Assembly (NCBI GenBank): GCA_005503085.1
Contig: SCOI01000004.1
Location: 1-64,000 of the forward strand
Direction of reading: 5' to 3'
Length of the DNA stretch: 64,000 nt
From: Burkholderiales bacterium C2
GTDB taxonomy: Bacteria; Pseudomonadota; Gammaproteobacteria; Burkholderiales; Burkholderiaceae_C
Shown: positions 9,337 through 18,037 of the stretch, in pieces
Layout: each line of letters starts with the position of its first letter
How positions within the stretch are numbered: the stretch's first letter is position 1
Notes under the pieces: model-generated
What the model was told of the DNA's origin: nothing
The model's input: the letters and a program-made list of their open reading frames with translations, nothing else
Databases searched by the model: none
Translations under genes and position numbers: made by a program

Positions 9337-10212
9337 ATGCCGAAGGAAGATGTGGAGAGCCTGCATCCGGGACGCGAGTTCAACCGCCGCGATTTCGTCC
9401 ATACCGCGGTCGGCAGCGGCTTTGCCGCCGCCGTGCTGCCGGTGATGGCCCAGACCGTGATCAAGACTGACAGCCAGGGCCTGGAGGTTGGCGAGGTGAT
9501 GATCACGGCGGGCGACTTCAAGCTGCCGGCCTACCGCGCCCAGCCCGCCGGCGCCAAGAATCCGCCGGTGATCCTGGTGATCAGCGAGATTTTCGGTGTG
9601 CACGAGCACATTGCCGATGTGGCACGGCGTTTCGCGAAGCAGGGTTATCTGGCGATCGCGCCGGAGCTGTTCGTGCGCCAGGGCGATGCCGGCAGCTACG
9701 GTGAGACCGCCAAGCTGATCGCCGAGGTGATCAACCAGGTGCCGGACGCGCAGGTGATGGCCGATCTGGATGCCACCGTGGCCTGGGCCAAAGCCCAGGG
9801 CGGCGATACCTCGCGGCTGGCCATCACCGGCTTTTGCTGGGGCGGCCGCATCACCTGGCTCTACACGGCCCACAACCCGGGCGTGAAGGCCGGCGTGGCT
9901 TGGTATGGGCGCCTGGTGGGGCAGTCGGTGCCGCTGCAGCCCAGGTTTCCTATCGATGTCACCGGCCAGCTGCATGCGCCGGTGCTGGGCCTGTACGGCG
10001 GCCAGGATGCTGGCATCCCTCTTGACACGGTTGATAAGATGAAGTCTGCCCTGGCCCAAGGCTCGGCGGCCGCCAAGCGCAGCGAGTTCCATCTCTATGC
10101 CGAGGCGCCGCATGCTTTCCATGCCGACTACCGCCCCAGCTACCGCAAGGAAGCGGCCGAGGATGGCTGGAAGCGCTGTCTGCGCTGGCTGAAAGCGAAC
10201 GGCGCGGGCTGA
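9337..10212 (+). CDS. Dienelactone hydrolase family protein with a twin-arginine-like N-terminus
   Basis: This 291-residue alpha/beta-hydrolase has the dienelactone hydrolase catalytic set: Cys167 in GFCWGGR, Asp224 in YGGQDAGIP and His259 in APHAFHADY. A preceding NRRDFVHTAVGSGFAAAV segment (from about residue 16) resembles a Tat signal, suggesting a periplasmic enzyme. ATG 9337 has a good AGGAG site 8 nt upstream. Dienelactone hydrolases open lactone rings in chlorocatechol breakdown, but most chromosomal family members have unknown ester or lactone substrates, and no catabolic genes lie nearby. It is divergent from ppx and followed by its own terminator. Confidence 0.88.
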   Translation: MPKEDVESLHPGREFNRRDFVHTAVGSGFAAAVLPVMAQTVIKTDSQGLEVGEVMITAGDFKLPAYRAQPAGAKNPPVILVISEIFGVHEHIADVARRFAKQGYLAIAPELFVRQGDAGSYGETAKLIAEVINQVPDAQVMADLDATVAWAKAQGGDTSRLAITGFCWGGRITWLYTAHNPGVKAGVAWYGRLVGQSVPLQPRFPIDVTGQLHAPVLGLYGGQDAGIPLDTVDKMKSALAQGSAAAKRSEFHLYAEAPHAFHADYRPSYRKEAAEDGWKRCLRWLKANGAG

Positions 10213-10232
10213 GCCGCGCCGGCCTGGCGGCG

Positions 10233-10270
10233 AACCGCGTCCGAGACTCGATCGGGCGCGGTTTGTTTTT
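10233..10270 (+). terminator. Intrinsic terminator after the dienelactone hydrolase gene
   Basis: AACCGCG (10233-10239) pairs with CGCGGTT (10257-10263), continued inward by CCGA/TCGG around a 7-base loop with one bulge on each side. It is followed by TGTTTTTG. It lies 20 bases after the stop codon. Confidence 0.8.
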
Positions 10271-10285
10271 GTTCACTGGATTTTC

Positions 10286-11062
10286 ATGACTCTTTTCTAC
10301 ATCGTGCTCGCCACCCTGGTGGGCGGGCTGCTGTCGGTGCTGATCGCGGCCAGCCTGACCGTCGGGCTGCTGGGGCGCGTGGTCAAGCACCTGGTCAGCC
10401 TGTCGACCGGCGTGCTGCTGGGCACGGCCTTGCTGCATGTGCTGCCCGAGGCTTTCGAGGGCCAGGCCAGCCCGCATGAGCTGTTCCTGGTGCTGCTGGG
10501 CGGGCTGATGTTCTTCTTCCTGCTGGAGAAGGCCGAGCTGTACCGCCATACCCATCACCACGAGGGCGACGGCCACCACCATCACCACCACTTCGATTCG
10601 GAGCAGGCGGGGCGCGGCGGGCTGGCCGTGCTGGTGGGCGACTCGATCCACAATTTCTGCGACGGCATCATCATCGCCGCAGCCTTTCTGGCCGACACCC
10701 ATCTGGGCTTCGTCACCGCGATGGCCATCATCGCCCACGAAATCCCGCAGGAGGTGGGCGACTACATCGTGCTGCTGAATGCCGGCTTCTCGCGCGCCAA
10801 GGCCCTGCTCTATAACGCAATATCGGGCCTGGCGGCGGTGGTCGGCGGAGTGCTGGGCTACTTCGTCGTCGGCCCCTGGCAGGATCTGTTTCCCTATCTG
10901 CTGGTGGCGGCGTCCAGCAGCTTCATCTACGTGGCGGTGGCCGATCTGATCCCGCAGCTGCAGCGTCGCCTGCCCTGGCGCGAAACCGCCGCCCAGCTGG
11001 CCTGGCTGGCGGCGGGCCTGGGGCTGGTTCTGGTCTTGGTGGGCGGCAGCCACGCGCATTGA
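10286..11062 (+). CDS. ZIP-family divalent metal transporter
   Basis: This 258-residue inner-membrane protein has about eight hydrophobic segments. Between predicted segments 3 and 4 is a His-rich cytoplasmic loop (HTHHHEGDGHHHHHH, about residues 88-102), typical of ZIP transporters. The signature transmembrane motifs HNFCDGIIIAAAF and HEIPQEVGDYIVL supply the His/Asp/Glu metal-transfer residues. ZIPs move zinc or other divalent ions into the cytoplasm; metal specificity cannot be decided here. It stands alone, with a terminator before it and the convergent uspA gene after it. No Zur-type site was recognised in the 73-base upstream gap, most of which is occupied by the terminator. Confidence 0.92.
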   Translation: MTLFYIVLATLVGGLLSVLIAASLTVGLLGRVVKHLVSLSTGVLLGTALLHVLPEAFEGQASPHELFLVLLGGLMFFFLLEKAELYRHTHHHEGDGHHHHHHFDSEQAGRGGLAVLVGDSIHNFCDGIIIAAAFLADTHLGFVTAMAIIAHEIPQEVGDYIVLLNAGFSRAKALLYNAISGLAAVVGGVLGYFVVGPWQDLFPYLLVAASSSFIYVAVADLIPQLQRRLPWRETAAQLAWLAAGLGLVLVLVGGSHAH

Positions 11063-11081
11063 GCGGCGGCTGCATGGGCCA

Positions 11082-11516
11082 TCAGCGCACCACCAGCACC
11101 GGGATCGTGCAGTGGGTTAGCAACTTCTGGGTCTCGCTGCCCAGCAGCATGGCCTGAAAGCCGCGCCGGCCATGCGAGGCCATCACGACCAGATCGGCCT
11201 CATGCGTCTTGGCGTGTTCGATCACCGCTTCCCAGGCGTGCAGGGCTTCGACCGTGTGGCCCTCGCAGGGCACGCCGGCGGCTTCGGCCGCGGCCACGAC
11301 CTCCTTGACCCGGGCGCTGGCGATGCGCTCCTGGGCATCGAAGAACTCCTGCGGCGGGGTCGGCTGCATCTCGGAGACGGCGCTGTAGGGGAAGGGCTCC
11401 TTGACGCTGACCGCATAGAGGCGGGCGCCGTGGATCTTGGCCAGCTGGACGGCGGTGCCGACGGCCTTGGCCGTGATCTCGGAGCCGTCGGTCGGGACAA
11501 TGATGCGCTTGAACAT
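11082..11516 (-). CDS. Universal stress protein, UspA family
   Basis: This 144-residue UspA-fold protein has an N-terminal MFKRIIVPTDGSE strand-loop with the Asp that contacts nucleotide, and the C-terminal ATP-binding signature VVMASHGRRGFQAMLLGSETQKLL (G2xG9xGS/T type), so it is likely an ATP-binding Usp. The start at 11516 is set by an excellent AAGGAGG ribosome-binding site 6 nt upstream (11523-11529). A longer open frame to 11540 would include that site. Usp proteins accumulate under growth arrest or stress, and the exact role is not inferable. It is monocistronic and convergent with the ZIP transporter gene. Confidence 0.93.
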   Translation of the reverse strand: MFKRIIVPTDGSEITAKAVGTAVQLAKIHGARLYAVSVKEPFPYSAVSEMQPTPPQEFFDAQERIASARVKEVVAAAEAAGVPCEGHTVEALHAWEAVIEHAKTHEADLVVMASHGRRGFQAMLLGSETQKLLTHCTIPVLVVR

Positions 11517-11610
11517 GGCGATCCTCCTTGTGCCTGGCACCCCGGGGTTCGGGGTTGGGCTGATCTTGCCTTGCCGCGCCCGGCTTGTCTTGCGCTATCT
11601 CAAGCTCGGC

Positions 11611-12459
11611 TCAGCCCAGGGCCACCGGACGCCGCGGGTCGGACGACCATTCGCTCCACGAACCGGGGTAGAGCGCGGACCCGACCAGGCCCGCATGCGC
11701 CATCGCCAGCAGGTTGTGGCAGGCGGTGACGCCTGAGCCGCACTGGTGCACCGTCTGGGCTGGCGCATAGGGCGCCAGCAGGGCACTGAATTCCTGCCTG
11801 AGCTGCTCGGCCGGCAGGAACCGGCCATCAGGCCCCAGATTGCTCTTGAACAGGCGGTTGCTGGCGCCGGGGATGTGACCGGCCTTGGCGTCCAGCGGCT
11901 CGACCTCGCCACGAAAGCGCTCGCCGGCGCGGGCATCGATCAGGCGCACCCGGCCCAGGCTGGCCTGCAGGCGATCGGCATCCAGCGCCTGCACCAGCGG
12001 CGGGCCGGGTCTGAAATCGCCGGCCCGCCGTGGCGGCAGCTCGGTGCTCAGCGCGCCGGCCGAGGCCAGCCAGGCCTGCAGGCCACCGTCCAGCACGGCC
12101 ACATCGGCATGGCCCAGCCATTGCAGCATCCACCAGGCGCGCGCCGCATACATGCCGCCCTGGGCGTCGTAGCAGACCACCTGGCTGTCATGTCTCAGTC
12201 CGAGCGCTGCAAGCCGGTCGGCAAAGGCCTGGCGCTCGGGCAGCGGGTGGCGGCCATTGCTTCCCGTCTTGGGGGCGCTGAGATCGCGGTCCAGATGCAG
12301 ATAGTGGGCGCCGGGCAGATGGCCTTGCGCGTAGGCGCGCTCGCCGGCGCCGGTGTCGGCCAGATCGAAGCTCAGATCCAGCAGCAGCACGGGGCGCTCG
12401 GTCTGTGCCAGCAGGGCTTGCAGTTGCAGCGCGGAAACCAGGGTGTGATGGCTCATCAT
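11611..12459 (-). CDS. Sulfurtransferase, 3-mercaptopyruvate/thiosulfate type (tandem rhodanese)
   Basis: This 282-residue protein has two rhodanese domains. The N-terminal inactive domain has YDAQGGMYAARAWW where the catalytic Cys would be. The C-terminal domain has HQCGSGVTACHNLLAM, whose CGSGVT loop is the form typical of 3-mercaptopyruvate sulfurtransferase (SseA) rather than the CRxGx[R/T] loop of thiosulfate enzymes. It transfers sulfane sulfur to acceptors such as cyanide or thiols in the cytoplasm. The ATG start overlaps the EamA gene stop (ATGA), so the two genes are translationally coupled. No targeting signal is seen. Confidence 0.9.
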   Translation of the reverse strand: MMSHHTLVSALQLQALLAQTERPVLLLDLSFDLADTGAGERAYAQGHLPGAHYLHLDRDLSAPKTGSNGRHPLPERQAFADRLAALGLRHDSQVVCYDAQGGMYAARAWWMLQWLGHADVAVLDGGLQAWLASAGALSTELPPRRAGDFRPGPPLVQALDADRLQASLGRVRLIDARAGERFRGEVEPLDAKAGHIPGASNRLFKSNLGPDGRFLPAEQLRQEFSALLAPYAPAQTVHQCGSGVTACHNLLAMAHAGLVGSALYPGSWSEWSSDPRRPVALG

Positions 12460-13349
12460 GATTCTGTGACCGAGTGTTGGCTGTCCTTGGGGGTGCTGCG
12501 GGCCCGCAGCAGGGTGGCGGCCAGGCCGGCCGCGATGATCAGCGTCATGCCGGCCAGGGCCGTCCAGGTGATCGCGTCGCGGAACAGCAGCGCGCCGTAG
12601 ATGAAGGAGAACACGATGCCCAGGTACTGCAGGCTGGCATTGACCAGGGTGCTGCCGCGGCCGTAGGCGCGCGTCATCATCAGCTGGGCGGCGGTGGCCA
12701 GCAGGCCCACCGCCAGCAGCAGGGCCGCGCCTTCAAGGCTGTGGGCATGCAGCTCGCCGAAACCCAGGGTGCCCAGCGCACCGGCCAGCACGCCGCCCAG
12801 CGAGAAATAGAACACGATGCGGTCTTCCGGCTCGCCGGCCCGGCCCAGCGAGGTGACCTGCAGATAGGCCAGTGCCGACAACATGCCCGAGAGCAGGCCG
12901 GCCAGACCGTGCCAGAGCTGTTGCTGGTCCAGCGTCGGCCGCAGCACCAGGGCCACGCCGACAAAGCCCAGGAGCACCGCGCCGACCAGGCGGCCGTCGA
13001 CCCGGGCGCTGCCCAGCATCACCGCGCCGCCGATCAGGAACAGCGCCATCCAGACCGAGGACATGTAGTTCAGCGTCATCGCGGTGGCCAGCGGCAGCTT
13101 GCCGATCGAGTAGAACCACAGCGACAAGGCCAGCACGCCCGACAGGCTGCGCCAGAAATGCATGGCCGGCACCCGGGTGCGCAAGGTCTGACCCTGCCAG
13201 CGGCACAGCGCGGCCATCATCAGCACGCCGATCAGGCCGCGGTACATGACGATCTCGCTGGCGTCATAGTGCGCGGAAGCGAGCTTGACGCAGACCCCCA
13301 TCGTGGCGAACAGAAAGGTGGCGCAAATCATCAGCAAGGGGGCAGACAT
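12456..13349 (-). CDS. EamA/DMT-superfamily transporter
   Basis: This 297-residue inner-membrane protein has ten predicted hydrophobic segments in two EamA repeats, from LLMICATFLFATMGVCVKLA at the N-terminus to GMTLIIAAGLAATLL near the C-terminus. Each repeat shows the usual small-residue-rich helices, and YRGLIGVLMM follows the first segment. Such proteins export metabolites or drugs by proton-coupled transport, with substrates mostly unknown. The start is placed at 13349 (MSAPLL); a longer frame to 13421 runs through the terminator hairpin upstream and is rejected. It is coupled to the sulfurtransferase gene, hinting at a sulfur-compound link that is only guilt by association. Confidence 0.88.
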   Translation of the reverse strand: MSAPLLMICATFLFATMGVCVKLASAHYDASEIVMYRGLIGVLMMAALCRWQGQTLRTRVPAMHFWRSLSGVLALSLWFYSIGKLPLATAMTLNYMSSVWMALFLIGGAVMLGSARVDGRLVGAVLLGFVGVALVLRPTLDQQQLWHGLAGLLSGMLSALAYLQVTSLGRAGEPEDRIVFYFSLGGVLAGALGTLGFGELHAHSLEGAALLLAVGLLATAAQLMMTRAYGRGSTLVNASLQYLGIVFSFIYGALLFRDAITWTALAGMTLIIAAGLAATLLRARSTPKDSQHSVTES

Positions 13350-13377
13350 CGGCCGATTGTCGCGGCAGACGCAGAAA

Positions 13378-13410
13378 AAACGCCCCGGCAGCAGGCTGCG
13401 CGGGGCGTTT
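13378..13410 (-). terminator. Intrinsic terminator after the Rieske oxygenase gene
   Basis: On the minus strand a hairpin with CGCCCCG/CGGGGCG arms (13381-13387 with 13401-13407), extended inward by GCAGC/GCTGC, is followed by six T residues (13375-13380). It ends transcription of the 13514-14629 gene before the EamA gene. Confidence 0.85.
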
Positions 13411-13513
13411 GGCGTATGCAAGCTGAAGGCGGCAAGTCGCTCGCCGGGGCCGCTCCCAAGAGCGGCTTGACCCCCTCGGGGGGCCTGTACTCAGGGCAGG
13501 GGGCTCACGTTGA

Positions 13514-14629
13514 TCAGCCGGTGAACTTCATTTCGCGGCGGTACCACTCGTGGAAGTGCTTCATGCCGTCTTCCATCGGGCTCTGGTAGGGGCCGACCTC
13601 GTTGTCGCCGCGCTCCATCAGCGCACGCCGGCCCTGGTCCATGCGCAGCGCGATCTCGTCGTCCTCGACGCAGGTTTCCATATAGGCGGCCTGCTGGGCC
13701 TCGACGAAGTCGCGCTCGAAGGCGGCGATCTCCTCGGGGTAGTAGAACTCGACGATATTGGTGGTCTTCTGCGGGCCCTTGGGGTGCAGGGTCGAGACTA
13801 CCAGCACATGCGGATACCACTCCACCATGATGTGCGGGTAGTAGGTCAGCCAGATCGCGCCCTGCTCGGGCGGCGCGCCATTGCCGAACTGCAGCACCTG
13901 CTCATGCCATTTGGCATAGGTGCTGGAACCGGGCTTGCCGAGGGCCTGCTTGATGCCCACGGTCTGCACCGAGTGGTGGCGGCCGAACTCCCAGGCCAGG
14001 TCCTCGCAGCTGACGAACTGGCCCAGGCCCGGGTGGAAGGGGCCGACATGGTAGTCCTCCAGATAGACCTCGATAAAGGTCTTCCAGTTGTAGTCGCACT
14101 CATGGACATGCACCTTGTCCAGCACATAGCCGCTGAAGTCCAGCTGGCCGGCCGTGCCCAGCTTGGCCAGCGAGGCGGCCACATCATGGCCGTTGTCCTC
14201 GAACAGCAGGCCGTTCCACTCGCGGATCTTGTAGCGGTTCAGGTTCAGGCAGGGGTCCTGCTCGAAATGCGGTGCGCCGATCAGCTCGCCCTTCAGGTCA
14301 TAGGTCCAGCGGTGCAGCGGGCAGACGATATTGCTGCGGGTGTTGCCATGCCCGCGCAGCATCACCGCCTGACGATGCCGGCAGACATTGGACAGCAGCT
14401 CGATGCCTTGCGGCGTGCGCACCAGCGCGCGGCCCTCACCCTCCTGGGGCAGGGCGTAGTGGTCGCCGATCTCGGGCACGGCCAGTGCGTGTCCGAGATA
14501 GCGCGGACCGTGCTGGAAGATCAGTTCCTGCTCCCTGCGGAACAGGCCCTCATCAAAGTAGGACGTAACAGGCAGCTGAGTGGTGGCGCTGCGTTCAAGA
14601 ACCGAGAGAGTGAGGCTCAGGTCGGACAT
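13514..14629 (-). CDS. Rieske-type aromatic-ring-hydroxylating oxygenase alpha subunit family protein (core paralogue)
   Basis: This 371-residue protein has an N-terminal Rieske [2Fe-2S] domain (Cys83-x-His85 in NVCRHRQ and Cys103-x2-His106 in VCPLHRW). Its catalytic domain contains the HxxxxH mononuclear iron motif in EDYHVGPFHPG (about residues 170-180). The alpha-only gene, with no beta subunit, ferredoxin or reductase nearby, argues against a classic aromatic catabolic dioxygenase. It is closely similar along its full length to the siderophore-locus gene at 41549-42709 but lacks a 14-residue insertion there. The start is set at MSDLSL (14629), where paralogue similarity begins; an in-frame ATG at 14662 is possible. 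It is transcribed away from xseB-ispA-dxs. The substrate is unknown. Confidence 0.85.
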   Translation of the reverse strand: MSDLSLTLSVLERSATTQLPVTSYFDEGLFRREQELIFQHGPRYLGHALAVPEIGDHYALPQEGEGRALVRTPQGIELLSNVCRHRQAVMLRGHGNTRSNIVCPLHRWTYDLKGELIGAPHFEQDPCLNLNRYKIREWNGLLFEDNGHDVAASLAKLGTAGQLDFSGYVLDKVHVHECDYNWKTFIEVYLEDYHVGPFHPGLGQFVSCEDLAWEFGRHHSVQTVGIKQALGKPGSSTYAKWHEQVLQFGNGAPPEQGAIWLTYYPHIMVEWYPHVLVVSTLHPKGPQKTTNIVEFYYPEEIAAFERDFVEAQQAAYMETCVEDDEIALRMDQGRRALMERGDNEVGPYQSPMEDGMKHFHEWYRREMKFTG

Positions 14630-14957
14630 GATCCAAGAGGGTCTCCAAGAAACCAATGTCAACCCCCCGGCTCGTTGCCGTGCGCAGCACAGGGCTGCGC
14701 GCGTGAGACCGGGTTTGTGTCAAAAAGCCCGGTGGTGCCGGGCTCGGGAGGGGCACGCTGCCACGCCATGATGGCCGGGAGCGAGGGGCGCATTGTACCC
14801 AGCTCGGTGCGTGCCCGCCTTGAGCGGGCGCAATGAAGGTAAAGAGCGGGTAAAGGCAAGCTCAGAGAGGCCTGTTGTGGCGGGTAGCTGACAGCCCTCT
14901 TGGGGGTGAATGGGCACCGAGGGTTGACCCGATACAATGGCGGTTTCGCGTTTTGCA
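14630..14957. other. 328-base divergent intergenic region between the Rieske gene and xseB
   Basis: This stretch holds no supportable gene. On the plus side a TACAAT hexamer at 14933-14938 is a possible -10 element for xseB. On the minus side ATTGTA at 14792-14797 reads TACAAT, about 50 bases before the intrinsic-terminator-like hairpin at 14722-14744. A second hairpin (GCCCGC/GCGGGC) lies at 14813-14829. Neither possible -10 element has a convincing -35 box. Confidence 0.5.
14722..14744 (-). terminator. Terminator-like hairpin in the 5' region of the Rieske gene (attenuator or small RNA end)
   Basis: Read on the minus strand, AGCCCGG/CCGGGCT arms (14738-14744 with 14726-14732) with a 5-base loop are followed by TTTTTG. 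No minus-strand gene lies upstream in this orientation. It therefore sits inside the Rieske gene leader, 92 bases before the start codon, or ends a short unannotated transcript. Confidence 0.5.
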
Positions 14958-15212
14958 ATGACCAAGACCTCTGCCGCCGCCAAGAAAGCGTCCACCACGG
15001 ACGCGGTTTCAGCCAGTTACGAGCAGGCGCTCGGCGAACTGGAGCGTTTGGTGGCGACGATGGAAGCGGGTCAGTTGCCGCTCGATCAGTTGCTGGACAG
15101 CTACCGGCGTGGCGCGGAGTTGCTTGGTTTCTGCCGCACTCGACTGCAGGCCGTAGAACAACAAGTCAAGGTTCTGGAGGGTGGGGAATTGAAGCCATGG
15201 GAGGACTCTTAA
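14958..15212 (+). CDS. xseB: Exodeoxyribonuclease VII small subunit
   Basis: This 84-residue acidic helical protein has the XseB core [36 protein letters not shown], followed by [16 protein letters not shown]. It is the small subunit of exonuclease VII, which degrades single-stranded DNA bidirectionally with XseA. xseB-ispA-dxs is a widely conserved gene order. I prefer ATG 14958 because the upstream in-frame ATG (14937) overlaps a possible -10 hexamer; no strong ribosome-binding site is visible for either. Its 3' end overlaps the ispA start by 16 bases. Confidence 0.93.
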   Translation: MTKTSAAAKKASTTDAVSASYEQALGELERLVATMEAGQLPLDQLLDSYRRGAELLGFCRTRLQAVEQQVKVLEGGELKPWEDS

Positions 15213-16102
15213 GCGTGGATGCCGGAGTTTTTGAACAATGGGTGCAGCGCTCGCTGTGCTCTTATGAAGAGTCGTTGGACGCCTGGGTGCCGGAATCGGC
15301 TCCGGCCGGCCTTGGTGTGGCCATGCGCTATGCGGTGCTCGAAGGCGGCAAGCGCCTGCGCCCGCTGCTGGTGCTGGCCGCCTGCGATGCGGTGCAGGGC
15401 GAGTCCGAGGCGGCGATGCGTGCGGCCTGTGCGGTTGAGTTGATCCATGCCTATTCCTTGGTGCATGACGACATGCCCTGCATGGACAACGATGTGCTGC
15501 GCCGCGGCAAGCCGACCGTGCATGTGGCTTTCGGCGAGGCTCAGGCCATGCTGGCCGGCGATGCGATGCAGGCCCTGGCCTTCGAGGTGCTGACGCCCGA
15601 CAGCGGTGTGGCACCGGCACTGCAGGCGCGGCTGTGCGCACTGCTGGCCCGCGCTTCGGGCCATGCCGGGATGGCCGGCGGTCAGGCCATCGATCTGGCC
15701 AGCATCGGCAAGGCGCTGGACGAGGCCGAGCTGCGCGATATGCACCGCCGCAAGACCGGTGTGCTGCTGCAGGCCAGCGTGCTGATGGGTGCAGCCTGCG
15801 GCACGACCACGCCGGCGGCCTGGGACGGGCTGTCCAAGTACGGTGCCGCCATCGGCCTGGCTTTCCAGGTGGTGGACGATATCCTTGATGTGACGCAAGA
15901 TTCCGAGGTGCTGGGCAAGACGGCCGGCAAGGACCAGGATGCCAACAAGCCGACTTATGTGTCGGTGTTGGGCCTGGAGGCTGCACGTCGCTATGCGGAC
16001 AAGTTGCGCGACGAGGCGCATCAGGCGCTGATCGCCAGCGGCTTGCCCAACACGGCCTGGTTGAGCCTGCTGGCCGACAAGGTCGTCGAGCGGGATAACT
16101 GA
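15197..16102 (+). CDS. ispA: Farnesyl diphosphate synthase (geranyltranstransferase)
   Basis: This is a 301-residue trans-prenyltransferase. It shows [11 protein letters not shown], the first Asp-rich motif HDDMPCMD (DDxx(xx)D type, around residue 90) and the second, VVDDILDVT (around residue 230), plus GGQAID and KTG motifs that bind diphosphate. It condenses isopentenyl diphosphate with dimethylallyl or geranyl diphosphate to give farnesyl diphosphate for quinone and undecaprenyl synthesis. The ATG at 15197 lies inside the end of xseB (16-base overlap), implying coupling; a GTG at 15215 is an alternative start. It is followed after 42 bases by dxs, so isoprenoid supply genes are co-transcribed. 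Confidence 0.96.
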   Translation: MGGLLSVDAGVFEQWVQRSLCSYEESLDAWVPESAPAGLGVAMRYAVLEGGKRLRPLLVLAACDAVQGESEAAMRAACAVELIHAYSLVHDDMPCMDNDVLRRGKPTVHVAFGEAQAMLAGDAMQALAFEVLTPDSGVAPALQARLCALLARASGHAGMAGGQAIDLASIGKALDEAELRDMHRRKTGVLLQASVLMGAACGTTTPAAWDGLSKYGAAIGLAFQVVDDILDVTQDSEVLGKTAGKDQDANKPTYVSVLGLEAARRYADKLRDEAHQALIASGLPNTAWLSLLADKVVERDN

Positions 16103-16144
16103 CTTGAGAGCCAGTTGCGCTACCACTGAGAGCTGGGGAACATC

Positions 16145-18037
16145 ATGAACAAGACCCTGCTGAACCAAATCAACAGCCCCGCCGATCTGCGCCGCCTGCC
16201 GCGCACCGATCTGGCGCGCCTGGCCGATGAGTTGCGCGCCTTTGTGCTGGATTCGGTGTCCAAGACCGGTGGCCATCTGGGCTCGAATCTGGGCACGGTC
16301 GAGCTGACCGTGGCCCTGCACTATGTCTTCAACACCCCGCAGGACCGCCTGGTCTGGGATGTGGGCCACCAGACCTATCCGCACAAGATCCTGACCGGCC
16401 GGCGCGACCGCATGGGCACGCTGCGCCAGCTCGATGGCATCAGCGGCTTTCCGCGCCGCGACGAGAGCGAGTACGACACCTTCGGCACCGGCCACTCCAG
16501 CACCTCGATCTCGGCGGCGCACGGCATGGCCATGGCCGCCAAGCTCAAGGGTGAGGACCGCAAGGTCGTTGCCATCATCGGCGACGGCTCGATGACGGCC
16601 GGCATGGCTTTCGAGGCGCTGAACAATGCCGGTGTCGCCCACGGCGGCCTGCTGGGCGATGTGCTGGTGATACTGAACGACAACGATATGTCGATCAGCC
16701 CGCCGGTCGGTGCGCTGAACAAGTATCTGGCGCGGCTGATGAGCGGCAAGTTCTACGCCACCGCGCGCGAGGGCGCCAAGTCGGTGCTGAAGAACACGCC
16801 GCTGTACGAGTTTGCGCGCCGCTTCGAGGAGCACACCAAGGGCATGGTCGTGCCCGGCACGATCTTCGAGGAGTTCGGCTTCAACTATGTCGGCCCGATC
16901 GATGGCCATGACCTCGATTCGCTGATCCCGACCTTGGAGAATCTGCGTGGCAAGAAAGGCCCGCAGTTCCTGCATGTGGTGACCAAGAAGGGCCAGGGCT
17001 ACAAGCTGGCTGAGGCGGATCCGGTCAAGTACCACGCGGCTTCGGCGAAGTTCGATCCGGCGGTGGGCTTCGTCAAGCCCGCGTCGCCGCCCAAGCCGGC
17101 TTTCATGCATATATTTGGTGACTGGCTGTGCGATATGGCCGAGTTGGACCAGCGCCTGGTCGGCATCACGCCGGCGATGCGCGAAGGCTCGGGCATGGTG
17201 GACTTCCACAAGCGCTTCCCGACCCGCTACTACGATGTCGGCATTGCCGAGCAGCATTCGGTCACCTTTGCGGCCGGTCTGGCCTGCGAGGGCCTGAAGC
17301 CGGTGGTGGCGATCTACTCGACCTTCTTGCAGCGTGCCTATGACCAGATGGTGCACGATGTGGCGATCCAGAATCTGCCAGTGCTGTTCGCGCTGGACCG
17401 TGCCGGCCTGGTCGGCGGTGATGGTGCGACTCATGCCGGCAACTACGACATCGCCTACACCCGCTGCATCCCGAATATGGCCATTCTGACTCCGGCCGAC
17501 GAGAACGAGTGCCGTCAGGCCTTGTTCACCGGCTTCCAGCATGCGGGGCCAGTCACGGTGCGTTACCCGCGTGGCTCGGGTGCCGGCGTCGAAGTGCAAA
17601 AGGCCATGCAGGCCCTGCCTTGGGGCAAAGGCGAGCTGCGCCGGCGCGGCTCGCGCATCGCCATCCTGAGCTTCGGCACCTTGCTGTACCCGGCGCTGAA
17701 GGCGGCCGAGTCGCTGGACGCGACCGTGGCCAATATGCGCTTCGTCAAGCCGCTGGACCATGAGTTGGTGGCCGAGCTGGCGCGCACGCACGACGCGCTG
17801 GTGACGGTGGAGGATGGCTGCCTGATGGGCGGTGCCGGCTCGGCCGTGCTGGAGTCGCTGCAAGCCGCAGGGCTGGCGGTGCCGGTGCTGCAGCTGGGTC
17901 TGCCCGACGAGTTTGTCGAACATGGCGACCCGGCCAAGCTGATGGCCTTGTGCGGGCTGGATGCCGCCGGCATCGAGCAAAGCATCCTGAAGCGCTTCGG
18001 TGCCCGGCCCACGCTGGCCCGGGCCGCCAACAGCTAA
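16145..18037 (+). CDS. dxs: 1-deoxy-D-xylulose-5-phosphate synthase
   Basis: This 630-residue transketolase-like enzyme makes DXP from pyruvate and glyceraldehyde-3-phosphate, the first step of the MEP isoprenoid pathway. Landmarks are [17 protein letters not shown] at the N-terminus, the thiamine-diphosphate motif [18 protein letters not shown] (about residues 148-165), YVGPIDGHD, the active-site region [18 protein letters not shown], and [18 protein letters not shown] 16145 follows a GGGGAAC segment. Length matches the family (about 620-640). It is the third gene of xseB-ispA-dxs. Its stop overlaps the stop of the convergent lysR by a few bases, leaving no room for a terminator between them. 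Confidence 0.98.
   Translation: MNKTLLNQINSPADLRRLPRTDLARLADELRAFVLDSVSKTGGHLGSNLGTVELTVALHYVFNTPQDRLVWDVGHQTYPHKILTGRRDRMGTLRQLDGISGFPRRDESEYDTFGTGHSSTSISAAHGMAMAAKLKGEDRKVVAIIGDGSMTAGMAFEALNNAGVAHGGLLGDVLVILNDNDMSISPPVGALNKYLARLMSGKFYATAREGAKSVLKNTPLYEFARRFEEHTKGMVVPGTIFEEFGFNYVGPIDGHDLDSLIPTLENLRGKKGPQFLHVVTKKGQGYKLAEADPVKYHAASAKFDPAVGFVKPASPPKPAFMHIFGDWLCDMAELDQRLVGITPAMREGSGMVDFHKRFPTRYYDVGIAEQHSVTFAAGLACEGLKPVVAIYSTFLQRAYDQMVHDVAIQNLPVLFALDRAGLVGGDGATHAGNYDIAYTRCIPNMAILTPADENECRQALFTGFQHAGPVTVRYPRGSGAGVEVQKAMQALPWGKGELRRRGSRIAILSFGTLLYPALKAAESLDATVANMRFVKPLDHELVAELARTHDALVTVEDGCLMGGAGSAVLESLQAAGLAVPVLQLGLPDEFVEHGDPAKLMALCGLDAAGIEQSILKRFGARPTLARAANS

Noticed and set aside
13514-14629. 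Aromatic-compound dioxygenase of a catabolic pathway
   Set aside because: There is no beta subunit, ferredoxin, reductase or ring-cleavage gene nearby, and the gene sits in a housekeeping neighbourhood.
15209-17980. A 923-residue open frame antisense to ispA and dxs
   Set aside because: It spans two real genes and the gap between them. Its composition (Gln, His, Arg-rich) is that of an antisense shadow.
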